A DNA stretch of 64,000 nt from Streptomyces spinoverrucosus (GTDB lineage: Bacteria > Actinomycetota > Actinomycetes > Streptomycetales > Streptomycetaceae), in assembly GCF_015712165.1 (NCBI RefSeq), contig NZ_JADPZX010000001.1:2418001-2482000 (forward strand), in the 5' to 3' direction. Below the pieces are notes generated by a model. The model was not told where the DNA came from and made no database searches. It saw nothing but the letters and a program-made list of their open reading frames with translations. Of this stretch, positions 38,673 through 46,545 are shown piece after piece; positions within the stretch are counted from its first letter, which is position 1; the number at the start of each line of letters is the position of its first letter. The translations under genes and the position numbers were made by a program.

Positions 38673-39940
38673 CCATCATGCAGCCCGACCTGAGCGTCTT
38701 CACGGCCCTGGAGTCGGAGGTGCGCAGCTACTGCCGGGGCTGGCCCACCGTCTTCGCCCATGCGCGCGGCAGCCGGGTCTGGGACGAGGACGGCCACGCC
38801 TATCTCGACTTCTTCGCCGGCGCCGGGTCACTGAACTACGGCCACAACAACCCGGTCCTCAAACGGGCCCTGCTGGACTACCTGGAGTGCGACGGCCTCA
38901 CCCAGGGCCTGGACATGGCCACGACCGCAAAGCGCGCCTTCCTGGAAACGTTCGGGGAGACGATCCTCGGCCCGCGGGAGCTGCCCTACAAGGTCATGTT
39001 CCCGGGGCCGACCGGCACCAACGCCGTGGAGTCCGCGCTGAAGCTGGCGCGGAAGGTGAAGGGCCGCGAGGCCATCGTGTCGTTCACCAACGCCTTCCAC
39101 GGTATGTCCCTGGGCTCCCTCGCCGTGACCGGCAACGCCTTCAAACGCGCCGGCGCCGGCATCCCCCTCGTCCACGGCACGCCCATGCCCTTCGACCACT
39201 ACCTCGACGGCAAGGTCCCCGACTTCCTGTGGTTCGAGCGACTCCTGGAGGACCAGGGCTCCGGCCTCAACAAACCCGCCGCCGTGATCGTCGAAACTGT
39301 CCAGGGCGAGGGCGGCATCAACGTCGCCCGACCCGAATGGCTGCGCGCGCTCGCCGAGCTGTGCGAGCGCCAGGACATGCTGCTCATCGTCGACGACATC
39401 CAGATGGGCTGCGGCCGCACCGGCGCCTTCTTCTCCTTCGAGGAAGCAGGCATCGTCCCCGACATCGTCACCGTCTCCAAGTCCATCAGCGGCTACGGAC
39501 TGCCCATGTCGCTCTGCCTGTTCAAGCGCGAGCTGGACCTGTGGGAGCCGGGCGAGCACAACGGCACCTTCCGCGGCAACAACCCCGCCTTCGTCACCGC
39601 CACCGCCGCCCTGGGCGCGTACTGGGCCGAGGGCGGCGTGATGGAGAAGCAGACCCTCGCGCGCGGCGAGCAGATCGAACAGGAGTTGCGCGCGCTGTAC
39701 GACGCGCACCCGTCGGAGGTGGCCGCGTTCCGGGGGCGGGGCCTGGTGTGGGGCGTCGAGTTCGGCGACCCGTCGCGGGCCGCCCGGGTCGCCGGGCGCG
39801 CGTTCGACCTCGGCCTGCTCGTCGAGACCTCCGGAGCGCAGGGCGACGTCGTCAAGATCCTCCCCGCGCTGACCATCACGCCCGACGAGCTCGACGAGGG
39901 CCTGCGCGTCCTCGCCCGCGCGGTCCGCGAAACCGCCTGA
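38669..39940 (+). CDS. ectB: L-2,4-diaminobutyrate aminotransferase EctB
   Basis: A 423-residue class III aminotransferase that makes L-2,4-diaminobutyrate from aspartate semialdehyde and glutamate, the first step of ectoine synthesis. It is close to canonical streptomycete EctB over its length: [59 protein letters not shown], and PLP Lys271 in [15 protein letters not shown]. It shows no sign of changed function. It overlaps the ACP gene by 4 bases. Unusually, ectA is not upstream of it. Confidence 0.95.
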   Translation: MTIMQPDLSVFTALESEVRSYCRGWPTVFAHARGSRVWDEDGHAYLDFFAGAGSLNYGHNNPVLKRALLDYLECDGLTQGLDMATTAKRAFLETFGETILGPRELPYKVMFPGPTGTNAVESALKLARKVKGREAIVSFTNAFHGMSLGSLAVTGNAFKRAGAGIPLVHGTPMPFDHYLDGKVPDFLWFERLLEDQGSGLNKPAAVIVETVQGEGGINVARPEWLRALAELCERQDMLLIVDDIQMGCGRTGAFFSFEEAGIVPDIVTVSKSISGYGLPMSLCLFKRELDLWEPGEHNGTFRGNNPAFVTATAALGAYWAEGGVMEKQTLARGEQIEQELRALYDAHPSEVAAFRGRGLVWGVEFGDPSRAARVAGRAFDLGLLVETSGAQGDVVKILPALTITPDELDEGLRVLARAVRETA

Positions 39941-40005
39941 GCCAAGGGGCCGACCGCCCGACCGCCCGACCGAAAGCGCAACCGCCCGATCGAAGAAGGA
40001 GCACC

Positions 40006-40409
40006 ATGATCGTCCGTTCGTTCAAGGACATCGAAGGCACCGACCGGCATGTGAAGGCCGCGTCCGGCACCTGGGAGAGCAAGCGGATCGTCCTGGCCGG
40101 CGAGAAGGTCGGTTTCTCCCTGCACGAGACCACCGTCTACGCCGGCACCGAGACGTCGATGTGGTACGCCAACCACATCGAGGCCGTCCTCTGCGTCGAG
40201 GGCGAGTCGGAGCTGACCAACGAGGAGACCGGCGAGAAGCACTGGATCACCCCCGGCACGATGTACCTCCTCGACGGCCACGAGCGGCACACGCTGCGGC
40301 CGAAGACCGACTCCCGCTACATCTGCGTGTTCAATCCGCCGGTCACCGGCCGGGAGGACCACGACGAGAACGGCACGTACCCCTCCTCACCGACGCCGAG
40401 GCGGCCTGA
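40006..40409 (+). CDS. ectC: Ectoine synthase EctC, 3' end frameshifted into ectA
   Basis: A cupin-type L-ectoine synthase that closes N-acetyl-diaminobutyrate to the tetrahydropyrimidine ring. Residues 1-124 are canonical ([69 protein letters not shown]). After TYP the frame changes: as written it reads SSPTPRRPD and runs on into ectA with no stop. With one extra base after tac-ccc, the normal tail [10 protein letters not shown] and a TGA at 40407 would appear. This is a one-base deletion or a sequencing error. GAAGAAGGAG precedes the ATG. The read-through frame, 40006-40986, would be a 326-residue EctC-EctA fusion. Confidence 0.9.
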
Positions 40410-40410
40410 C

Positions 40411-40986
40411 ATGCCGGCGCAGCTGCGGCAGAACGCACCGGCCCCGGCCCGCAAGCAGGCGGTGTTCCGCACGCCGACGCCGGACGACGGCTTCGCGGTG
40501 TGGGAGCTGGTGGAGAACACCCCCGGCCTGGACTCCAACAGCCCGTACGCGTACGTCCTGTGGTTCCGGGACTTCGCCGACTGCTCCCTGGTGGCCACCG
40601 TCGACGACGAGATCGTCGGCTTCCTCACCGGCTACCGCCGCCCGGACGAGCCGGAGACGTACTTCGTGTGGCAGACCGCCGTCAGCCCGCGGCACGGCAT
40701 CCCGTTCCTCGGCGTGAAGCTCTTCGACGCCGCGGCCGAACGGCAGCGGTCCCGTGGCGCGCGCTTCGTCGAGGCCAGCGTCTCGGCCGAGAACCGGTCC
40801 ATCCTCATGGTGATCAAGCAGTACGCCCGCAGGCGCGCCGCGCCGGTCACCGAGCGGGTCCTCTTCCCCGGCGAGTGGCTGGGCGAGGGCCATCACGACG
40901 AGATCCTCCAGCGCGTCGGCCCGCTGGCCCCGACGACGGCCGACACCACGACCCCGACCTCCACCACGAAGGAGACCGCCCGATGA
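40411..40986 (+). CDS. ectA: EctA-like GNAT acyltransferase with an altered acyl-CoA loop
   Basis: A 191-residue GNAT protein aligning with diaminobutyrate acetyltransferase: [91 protein letters not shown] and the FPGEW...HHDEIL end. In canonical EctA the acetyl-CoA pyrophosphate loop reads HRGRGLA or similar; here it is HGIPFLG, without the R-G-x-G pattern. The donor may therefore be something other than acetyl-CoA, for example an acyl-ACP from the same operon. It may be made separately from its own ATG (GAGGCGG 6 bases upstream) or as part of the EctC fusion. Stop overlaps ectD (ATGA). Confidence 0.82.
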   Translation: MPAQLRQNAPAPARKQAVFRTPTPDDGFAVWELVENTPGLDSNSPYAYVLWFRDFADCSLVATVDDEIVGFLTGYRRPDEPETYFVWQTAVSPRHGIPFLGVKLFDAAAERQRSRGARFVEASVSAENRSILMVIKQYARRRAAPVTERVLFPGEWLGEGHHDEILQRVGPLAPTTADTTTPTSTTKETAR

Positions 40987-41873
40987 CCACCACCCTGCGC
41001 CCCGACCTGTACCCCACCCGCGTCACCGGCGAGGCCGTCCCCCAGCCGCGGGTCGACCCGGTCGTCTGGGGCGACGCCCCCGGCCCGCTCGGCCAGGAGC
41101 AGCTCGACCACTACGAGTCCCGCGGCTACCTCGTCCTCGACAACCTGCTCACCGCCGACGAGGTGGAGACCTACCGCGCCGAGCTGCTGCGCCTGGGGCG
41201 GGACCCGGAGCTGCGGTCGAGTGAGCGCGTGGTGCTGGAGCCCGACTCCGACCGGATCCGCTCGGTGTTCGAGGTGGAGAAGGTCAGCGAGGTCTTCGCC
41301 CGGCTGCTGTTCTCGTCGCGACTCACCGACATCGCCCGGCAGGTGCTGGGCTCGGAGGTGTACGTCCACCAGAGCCGGGTCAACTACAAGCCCGGCTTCG
41401 GCGGTGCCGAGTTCGACTGGCACTCGGACTTCGAGACCTGGCACGCGGAGGACGGCATGTCCCGGCCGCGCGCGTTCAGCGTCTCCGTCGCGTTGAGCGA
41501 GAACCACCCCTTCAACGGCCCGCTGCTGGTCATGCCGGGCACCCACAAGACGTTCGTTCCGTCGGTCGGTGAGACGCCGCAGGACTTCCACAAGGAGTCG
41601 CTGCGGGTGCACCGCATCACGGTGGGCTCGCCCGGCCAGGAACAGCTGACGCGGATGGCCGAGCGGCACGGCATCGACCAGATCACCGGTCCGGCCGGCT
41701 CGGCGGTGATGTTCGACTCGAACCTGCTGCACGGCTCCAACGGCAACATCACGCCGTTCCCGCGCTCGAACATCTTCATCGTCTACAACAGCGTGGAGAA
41801 CACCCTCGGGGAGCCCTTCGCGGCGCCCAAGCCGCGGCCCCAGCACCTCGGCAACCGGGAGTTCACCGGCTGA
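40983..41873 (+). CDS. ectD: Ectoine hydroxylase EctD
   Basis: A 296-residue Fe(II)/2-oxoglutarate dioxygenase that forms 5-hydroxyectoine. The family signature is intact: [15 protein letters not shown] (iron ligands His147 and Asp149), [15 protein letters not shown], the distal iron ligand His250 in [11 protein letters not shown] and the 2-oxoglutarate Arg261 in PFPRSN. The ectoine-binding segment [11 protein letters not shown] is close to canonical. Last gene of the operon, followed by a strong terminator. If the upstream enzymes make a modified ectoine, this would be its hydroxylase. Confidence 0.93.
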   Translation: MTTTLRPDLYPTRVTGEAVPQPRVDPVVWGDAPGPLGQEQLDHYESRGYLVLDNLLTADEVETYRAELLRLGRDPELRSSERVVLEPDSDRIRSVFEVEKVSEVFARLLFSSRLTDIARQVLGSEVYVHQSRVNYKPGFGGAEFDWHSDFETWHAEDGMSRPRAFSVSVALSENHPFNGPLLVMPGTHKTFVPSVGETPQDFHKESLRVHRITVGSPGQEQLTRMAERHGIDQITGPAGSAVMFDSNLLHGSNGNITPFPRSNIFIVYNSVENTLGEPFAAPKPRPQHLGNREFTG

Positions 41874-41888
41874 CGTTCCGACTTGCCC

Positions 41889-41919
41889 GCGCGGGGCGGC
41901 CGTTGTGGCCGCCCCGCGC
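41889..41919. terminator. Bidirectional terminator after ectD
   Basis: Perfect 13-base arms gcgcggggcggcc and ggccgccccgcgc with a GTTGT loop, between the convergent ectD and GlxA-type regulator genes. It marks the end of the ACP-ectoine operon. Confidence 0.92.
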
Positions 41920-41923
41920 TCCG

Positions 41924-42934
41924 TCATGCCACGGCCCCGGTCCCCCGGAACGTCGCCCGGTAGGCGCTCGGCGAGGTGCCCACCGCGGCGTGGAAGTGCT
42001 GGCGCAGATTGGCGGCCGTGCCGAGACCCACCTGTGCGGCCACCTGGTCCACCGGCAGGTCGGACTCCTCCAGCAGCTCCCGGGCGCGCTCGACGCGCTG
42101 CTGGATCAGCCAGTTCATCGGTGTCGTACCGACCTCCTCGCGGAAGCGCCGGGTGAAGTTCCGTACGCTCATGGCCTCCTGGGCCGCCATCTGCCCCAGG
42201 GTGACGGGTTCGTGCAGCCGCCGCAGCGCCCAGCCGCGGGCGGCCGCCGTGGACGGCGAGGCCGGTTCCGGTACCGGGCGGCGTACGTACTGCACCTGGC
42301 CGCCCTCCCGGTGCGGCGGCACGACGGTGCGCCGGGCGACGTCATTGGCGACGGCCATGCCGAAGTCGCGCCGGATCATGTGCAGGCACAGGTCGATCCC
42401 GGAGGCGCAGCCCGCCGAGGTGAGGACGTCCTCGCCGTCGGTGTAGAGCACGTTCGCGTCCACGTCGACCTGTGGGAACAGCCGCGCGAACCGCTCGGCG
42501 TACCGCCAGTGCGTGGTCGCAGTCCGCCCGTCGAGCAGTCCGGCCGAGGCGAGCACGAAGGCACCCGTGCAGATCGAGGCCACGCGCGTGCCCGGACGGA
42601 CGCGGGCGAGGGCGTCGGCGAGCGGCCCCGAGAGCTCGGGCGTCTCCTGCTCGTAGTCGTCGTACGAGGACAGCACGATCACCGTGTCGGCCTCCGCCAG
42701 CGCCTCGGGCCCGTGCCCGACCCGGACGGTGAAGTCCCCGTCCGTCGCGACCTCGCCCGCGCGCAGGGCGCAGGTGACGACCTCGTACAGCGGCTCTCCG
42801 TCCGCCGACGCGCCCTCGCGGGCCTGGCCGAACAGCTGGTGGACGATGCCCAGCTCGATCGGGAGCGTCATCTGGCGGACCAGCACGGCGATGTGATGGC
42901 GCGTGGGGTGGGAGAAGACAGTCCTGACAGCCAT
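41924..42934 (-). CDS. GlxA-family regulator (DJ-1/PfpI domain plus AraC helix-turn-helix)
   Basis: A 336-residue regulator. Residues about 8-185 form a DJ-1/PfpI-like amidase fold with the nucleophile-elbow pattern SICTGAFVLASAGLLDGR, and residues about 225-325 are an AraC-type double helix-turn-helix (EPVTLGQMAAQEAMSVRNFTRRFREEVGTTPMNWL, then LGTAANLRQHFHAAVGTSPSAYR). Such proteins respond to small nitrogenous ligands. It is divergent from the adjacent MFS transporter, its probable target, and convergent with ectD. ATG at MAVRTVFSHP is preferred (AAGGA 8 bases upstream); two earlier ATGs are possible. Confidence 0.88.
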   Translation of the reverse strand: MAVRTVFSHPTRHHIAVLVRQMTLPIELGIVHQLFGQAREGASADGEPLYEVVTCALRAGEVATDGDFTVRVGHGPEALAEADTVIVLSSYDDYEQETPELSGPLADALARVRPGTRVASICTGAFVLASAGLLDGRTATTHWRYAERFARLFPQVDVDANVLYTDGEDVLTSAGCASGIDLCLHMIRRDFGMAVANDVARRTVVPPHREGGQVQYVRRPVPEPASPSTAAARGWALRRLHEPVTLGQMAAQEAMSVRNFTRRFREEVGTTPMNWLIQQRVERARELLEESDLPVDQVAAQVGLGTAANLRQHFHAAVGTSPSAYRATFRGTGAVA

Positions 42935-43004
42935 GGCCACATCCTTGCGCATCCCGGCCATCGAGACACTCGTTCCGGGCCATGTACGTCGGCAGGGTGG
43001 AACC

Positions 43005-44306
43005 ATGGCTCAGCACACACAGACGCCCTCCCCCACGTCCGCCCAACCGCCCGCTCCACGCTCCGGTTCGCTCCGCGCCTGGGTCATGGCCGTCATCGCG
43101 GGCGCCGCCATCGTGACCGCCGGTGCCTTCACGACCGTGCCGGGCCTGCTGGTCACCCCGCTGCACGAGCAGTACGCGTGGGACCGCGGCGAGATCGCGC
43201 TGGCCGCCTCGGTCAACATGGTGCTCTTCGGCGTCACCGCCCCCTTCGCGGCGGCGCTGATGGACCGCGCCGGCATCCGCCGGGTGGCGGCGGGCGCCAT
43301 GCTGCTCATCGCGGCCGGCGCCCTGCTCACCCAGTGGATGGCCACCTCCTGGCAACTGGTCGCGTACTGGGGCGTGTTGATCGGGCTCGGCAGCGGCTGC
43401 CTCACCATGACCTTCGCGGCCCAGATCACCGGCCGGTGGTTCGAGCGGCGGCGCGGCCTGGTCACCGGCGCGCTGAGCGCGTCCAGCCACCTGGGCCAGT
43501 TGCTCTTCCTGCCGCTGCTCGCCTGGGCGGTGGACCGCAACGGGTGGCGGCCGCCGGTGGTGACGCTGGCGCTTGCGGCGCTGACGGTGGCCGCCCTGGT
43601 GTGGCTGTTCCTGCGCGACCACCCGGCCGACATCGGCGCCAAGCCGTACGGGGGCGAGCGGTTCGTGCCCAAGCCCGCGCCCGCCGAAGGGGCCGCCCGG
43701 CGCACCGTGAAGGTCCTGTTCACCGCCGCCCGCACCGGCACGTTCTGGCTGCTGGCCGGGATGTTCGTCATCTGCGGCGCCTCCACCAACGGCATCATGT
43801 GGAGCAACTGGGTGCCCGCCGCCCACGACCACGGCATGCACGCGACCGTCGCGGCCTCGCTGCTGTCGCTGATCGGGATCTTCTCCGCGCTGGGCGCGGT
43901 CGCGTCCGGCTGGCTCACCGACCGCTTCGATCCGCGTCGGCTGCTGACCGTCTACTTCACCGTCCGCGCGCTCACCCTGCTCGCACTGCCCCTGCTGTTC
44001 GCCTCGACGGTACGCCCGACCATGGTCGTCTTCGCCGTCGTCTACGGCCTCGTCGACGTGGCGACGGTGCCCCCGGTCATCGCCCTGTGCCAGCGGGCGT
44101 ACGGCGACGACGGGCCCATCGTGTTCGGCTGGGCCAACTCCGCCCACCAGTTGGGCGCGGGCGTCTCGGCCTTCCTCGGCGCCACCGCCCGCGACCTGTT
44201 CGGCTCGTACGACGTGGTGTGGATGGGGCTGAGCGCCATCTGCCTGGTGGCCGCCCTGCTGGCCCTGGTCGTCCGGGCCCCGCGGCGGATCAGCGCCGCC
44301 GCGTAG
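43005..44306 (+). CDS. Major facilitator superfamily transporter
   Basis: A 433-residue protein with 12 predicted transmembrane helices, beginning near residue 22 (AWVMAVIAGAAIVTAGAFTTVPGLLV). The MFS loop 2-3 motif appears as MDRAGIRRVAAG and the loop 8-9 motif as DRFDPRRL. It resembles oxalate/formate antiporter-like and other exporter/importer MFS proteins of actinobacteria; the substrate is unknown. It is divergently read from the GlxA-type regulator. Its 3' end overlaps the convergent TetR gene by 17 bases. Confidence 0.88.
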   Translation: MAQHTQTPSPTSAQPPAPRSGSLRAWVMAVIAGAAIVTAGAFTTVPGLLVTPLHEQYAWDRGEIALAASVNMVLFGVTAPFAAALMDRAGIRRVAAGAMLLIAAGALLTQWMATSWQLVAYWGVLIGLGSGCLTMTFAAQITGRWFERRRGLVTGALSASSHLGQLLFLPLLAWAVDRNGWRPPVVTLALAALTVAALVWLFLRDHPADIGAKPYGGERFVPKPAPAEGAARRTVKVLFTAARTGTFWLLAGMFVICGASTNGIMWSNWVPAAHDHGMHATVAASLLSLIGIFSALGAVASGWLTDRFDPRRLLTVYFTVRALTLLALPLLFASTVRPTMVVFAVVYGLVDVATVPPVIALCQRAYGDDGPIVFGWANSAHQLGAGVSAFLGATARDLFGSYDVVWMGLSAICLVAALLALVVRAPRRISAAA

Positions 44307-44874
44307 CCTCGGCGACCACCTGCCGCAGGCCTTCGGTGAGCTCCTGGCCGGTCGGCGCGGTCTTGGGATCGAAGGTCCACTGGGCGATGAGGCCGGTCAT
44401 CAGCGTGACGTAGAACTTGCCGAGGGTGTCCACGGCCTCGTCCGGTACGTCCTCCTCGCGTCCGCCCATGAGCAGCGGGATGAGGCCGCGCCCGGCCTCC
44501 CGCTGCGCCCGCGCGAGGTGTTCGCGCACCTCGGGCAGCTGGTCGCCCATGACGACGATCTCCATGCTGAGCCGCCACATCGAGCCGGGCTCCCGCATGG
44601 TGCCGATGATGTTCGACCAGACCTGGCCGAACCGCTCCAGGGAGCCGGGTGCACCGGTGATCTGCCCCTCGCCGCCCTCGAACTCGTCCCCCATCCCCTC
44701 CACCAGCGCGACGTACGCCTGGGCGAGGAGGGCGTCCTTGGAGCCGTAGTGGTAGCCGATGGAGGCGAGGTTGGTCCCCGACTCCTTGACGATGTCGCGC
44801 GCGGTGGTGCGCACGAAGCCCTTCTCCAGCAGGCAGCGCTTGGCGCCTTCCAGGAGGTCCTCACGGTGTCCCAT
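44290..44874 (-). CDS. TetR/AcrR-family regulator
   Basis: A 194-residue TetR protein with helix-turn-helix EGAKRCLLEKGFVRTTARDIVKESGTNLASIGYHYGSKDALL (residues 9-50) and a C-terminal ligand domain. It is divergent from a 14-helix drug exporter, the usual arrangement for a repressor of an efflux pump. The promoter between them carries two direct copies of TATACAGnCGT. Confidence 0.9.
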   Translation of the reverse strand: MGHREDLLEGAKRCLLEKGFVRTTARDIVKESGTNLASIGYHYGSKDALLAQAYVALVEGMGDEFEGGEGQITGAPGSLERFGQVWSNIIGTMREPGSMWRLSMEIVVMGDQLPEVREHLARAQREAGRGLIPLLMGGREEDVPDEAVDTLGKFYVTLMTGLIAQWTFDPKTAPTGQELTEGLRQVVAEATRRR

Positions 44875-44896
44875 GGCGCCATCGTAGCGCGACTCA

Positions 44897-44920
44897 TATA
44901 CAGGCGTCCTATACAGACGT
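44897..44920. promoter_or_regulatory. Direct repeats TATACAGnCGT between the TetR gene and the efflux gene
   Basis: TATACAGgCGT (44897-44907) and TATACAGaCGT (44910-44920), 13 bases apart, lie in the divergent promoter 22 bases before the TetR start. They may be operator half-sites or overlap the -10 boxes of the TetR promoter. Confidence 0.45.
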
Positions 44921-44958
44921 ACTAGACAACCGTTTAAGACGTCCGTACAGTCGCCGCC

Positions 44959-46482
44959 ATGACGACGAACCCGACGAACACGCGCGCCGGACGCCGCGAA
45001 TGGACCGCGCTCGGCGTGCTGATGCTGCCGCTGCTGCTGGTCTCGATGGACGTCTCGGTGCTGTACTTCGCGATCCCGGCGATCAGCGCGGACCTGGAGC
45101 CCACCGGCACCCAGCTGCTGTGGATCTTCGACATCTACGCCTTCGTCCTGGCCGGCCTGCTGATGACGATGGGCTCGCTCGGCGACCGCATCGGCCGCCG
45201 CAGGCTGCTGCTGATCGGCGCCGCCGCGTTCGGCGCCGCCTCACTGGTGGCGGCGTACGCGAACAGCGCCGAGACGCTGATCGCGGCCCGCGCCGTCCTC
45301 GGCATCGGCGGCGCGACCCTGATGCCGTCGACGCTGGCCCTGGTCCGCACGCTCTTCACCGACCCCGCCCAGCGGGCGAAGGCGATCGCGACGTGGTCCG
45401 GCGTGATGACGGCGGGCGTCGCACTCGGCTCGGTGCTGAGCGGGGTGCTCGTGGAGTTCTTCTGGTGGGGCTCGGTCTTCCTGGTCAACCTGCCCGCGAT
45501 GGCTCTGCTGCTGCTCCTCGGCCCGGTCCTGCTCCCCGAGTCGAAGGACCCGGCCCCCGGCCGCTTCGACTGGCTGAGCGTGCCGCTGTCGATGGCGGCG
45601 GTCCTGCCCGTCATCTACGGCCTGAAGGAGATCCCGTCGAACGGCTGGAACGTCGGCTACGTCGTCTCGATCACCGTCGGCCTGCTCTTCGCGACGCTGT
45701 TCGTGCAGCGCCAGCGCACGGCGACGTCCCCGATGATCTCCCCGGCCCTGTTCCGGGGCCGCGGCTTCAGCCCCGCCGTCGCCCTCAACCTGGTCGCGAC
45801 CTTCGGGGTGATGGGCTCGACGTACTTCACCACGCAGTACCTGCAGTCGGTGCTCGACAAGAGCGCGCTGGAGGCAGCGCTGTGGGCCCTGCTGCCGTCG
45901 CTGCCCATCGGCATCGCGGCACCGCTGGCGACCCGGCTCGTCCAGAAGGGGATGGACCGCGCCTACGTCGTCACCGCGGGGTTCGCGATCGCGGCGAGCG
46001 GTTACGCGCTGCTGGCCTTCGCCGGCACGGACGCGCTGGGGCTGGTGCTGCTCGCGTGCGGAGTGCTCGCCTCCGGGCTGGTGATGGTCATGTCCCAGAT
46101 CATGGACCTCGCCCTGGGCAGCGTCCCGGTGGAGCGGGCGGGCTCCGCTTCCTCCCTCATGGAGACCAGCGGGGAGTTCGGCGGCGCCCTCGGCATGGCG
46201 GTGCTCGGATCGATCGGTACGGCGATCTACCGCCATGAGATCCCGGCCTCGGCACCGGACGCCGCCCGCGAGACGCTGGGCGGAGCGCTGGCGATCGCCG
46301 ATCAGGTCCCGGGACTGGCCGCGGCAGCGCGGGCGGCGTTCGCCGGCGGCATGCAGGGGGCGGCGATCGCGGGGGCGGCGGTGCTGGTGGGGGCGGCGGT
46401 GCTGGCGACGGCGACGCTGCGCCGGGTGCGGAACATGCAAAGCGCCGGACAGACTGACCAACTCAGCCCGTCCGGCGTTTGA
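44959..46482 (+). CDS. DHA2-type MFS multidrug exporter (14 helices)
   Basis: A 507-residue drug:H+ antiporter of the EmrB/QacA/LfrA type. The first helix holds MLPLLLVSMDVSVLYFAIPAI (motif D1 like), loop 2-3 is GDRIGRRRLLLIGAAAFG, and motif C appears as SGVMTAGVALGSVLSGVLVE. Related to SmvA and Streptomyces antiseptic pumps. The TetR gene upstream likely represses it. It may export the product of the neighbouring operon or confer resistance. Its stop lies in a Streptomyces repeat. Confidence 0.92.
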   Translation: MTTNPTNTRAGRREWTALGVLMLPLLLVSMDVSVLYFAIPAISADLEPTGTQLLWIFDIYAFVLAGLLMTMGSLGDRIGRRRLLLIGAAAFGAASLVAAYANSAETLIAARAVLGIGGATLMPSTLALVRTLFTDPAQRAKAIATWSGVMTAGVALGSVLSGVLVEFFWWGSVFLVNLPAMALLLLLGPVLLPESKDPAPGRFDWLSVPLSMAAVLPVIYGLKEIPSNGWNVGYVVSITVGLLFATLFVQRQRTATSPMISPALFRGRGFSPAVALNLVATFGVMGSTYFTTQYLQSVLDKSALEAALWALLPSLPIGIAAPLATRLVQKGMDRAYVVTAGFAIAASGYALLAFAGTDALGLVLLACGVLASGLVMVMSQIMDLALGSVPVERAGSASSLMETSGEFGGALGMAVLGSIGTAIYRHEIPASAPDAARETLGGALAIADQVPGLAAAARAAFAGGMQGAAIAGAAVLVGAAVLATATLRRVRNMQSAGQTDQLSPSGV

Positions 46483-46535
46483 GGACGAGGCCCGTTCAGG
46501 GCCGAAGCGGGGGCCTGGGGGCGGCAGCCCCCAGG
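46465..46535. repeat. Streptomyces gene-end repeat plus terminator hairpin
   Basis: agcccgtccggcgtttgagg acgaggcc (46465-46492) is a motif that recurs at the 3' ends of streptomycete genes; here it contains the exporter's stop codon. Downstream, cctgggggc and gcccccagg (46514-46535) form a 9-base hairpin with a GGCA loop between the convergent exporter and serA genes. Confidence 0.7.
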
Positions 46536-46545
46536 GACGGCAACC

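Noticed and set aside
38669..39940. EctB as an aminotransferase of altered specificity
   Set aside because: It follows canonical streptomycete EctB closely over its whole length, so diaminobutyrate formation is the simplest assignment.
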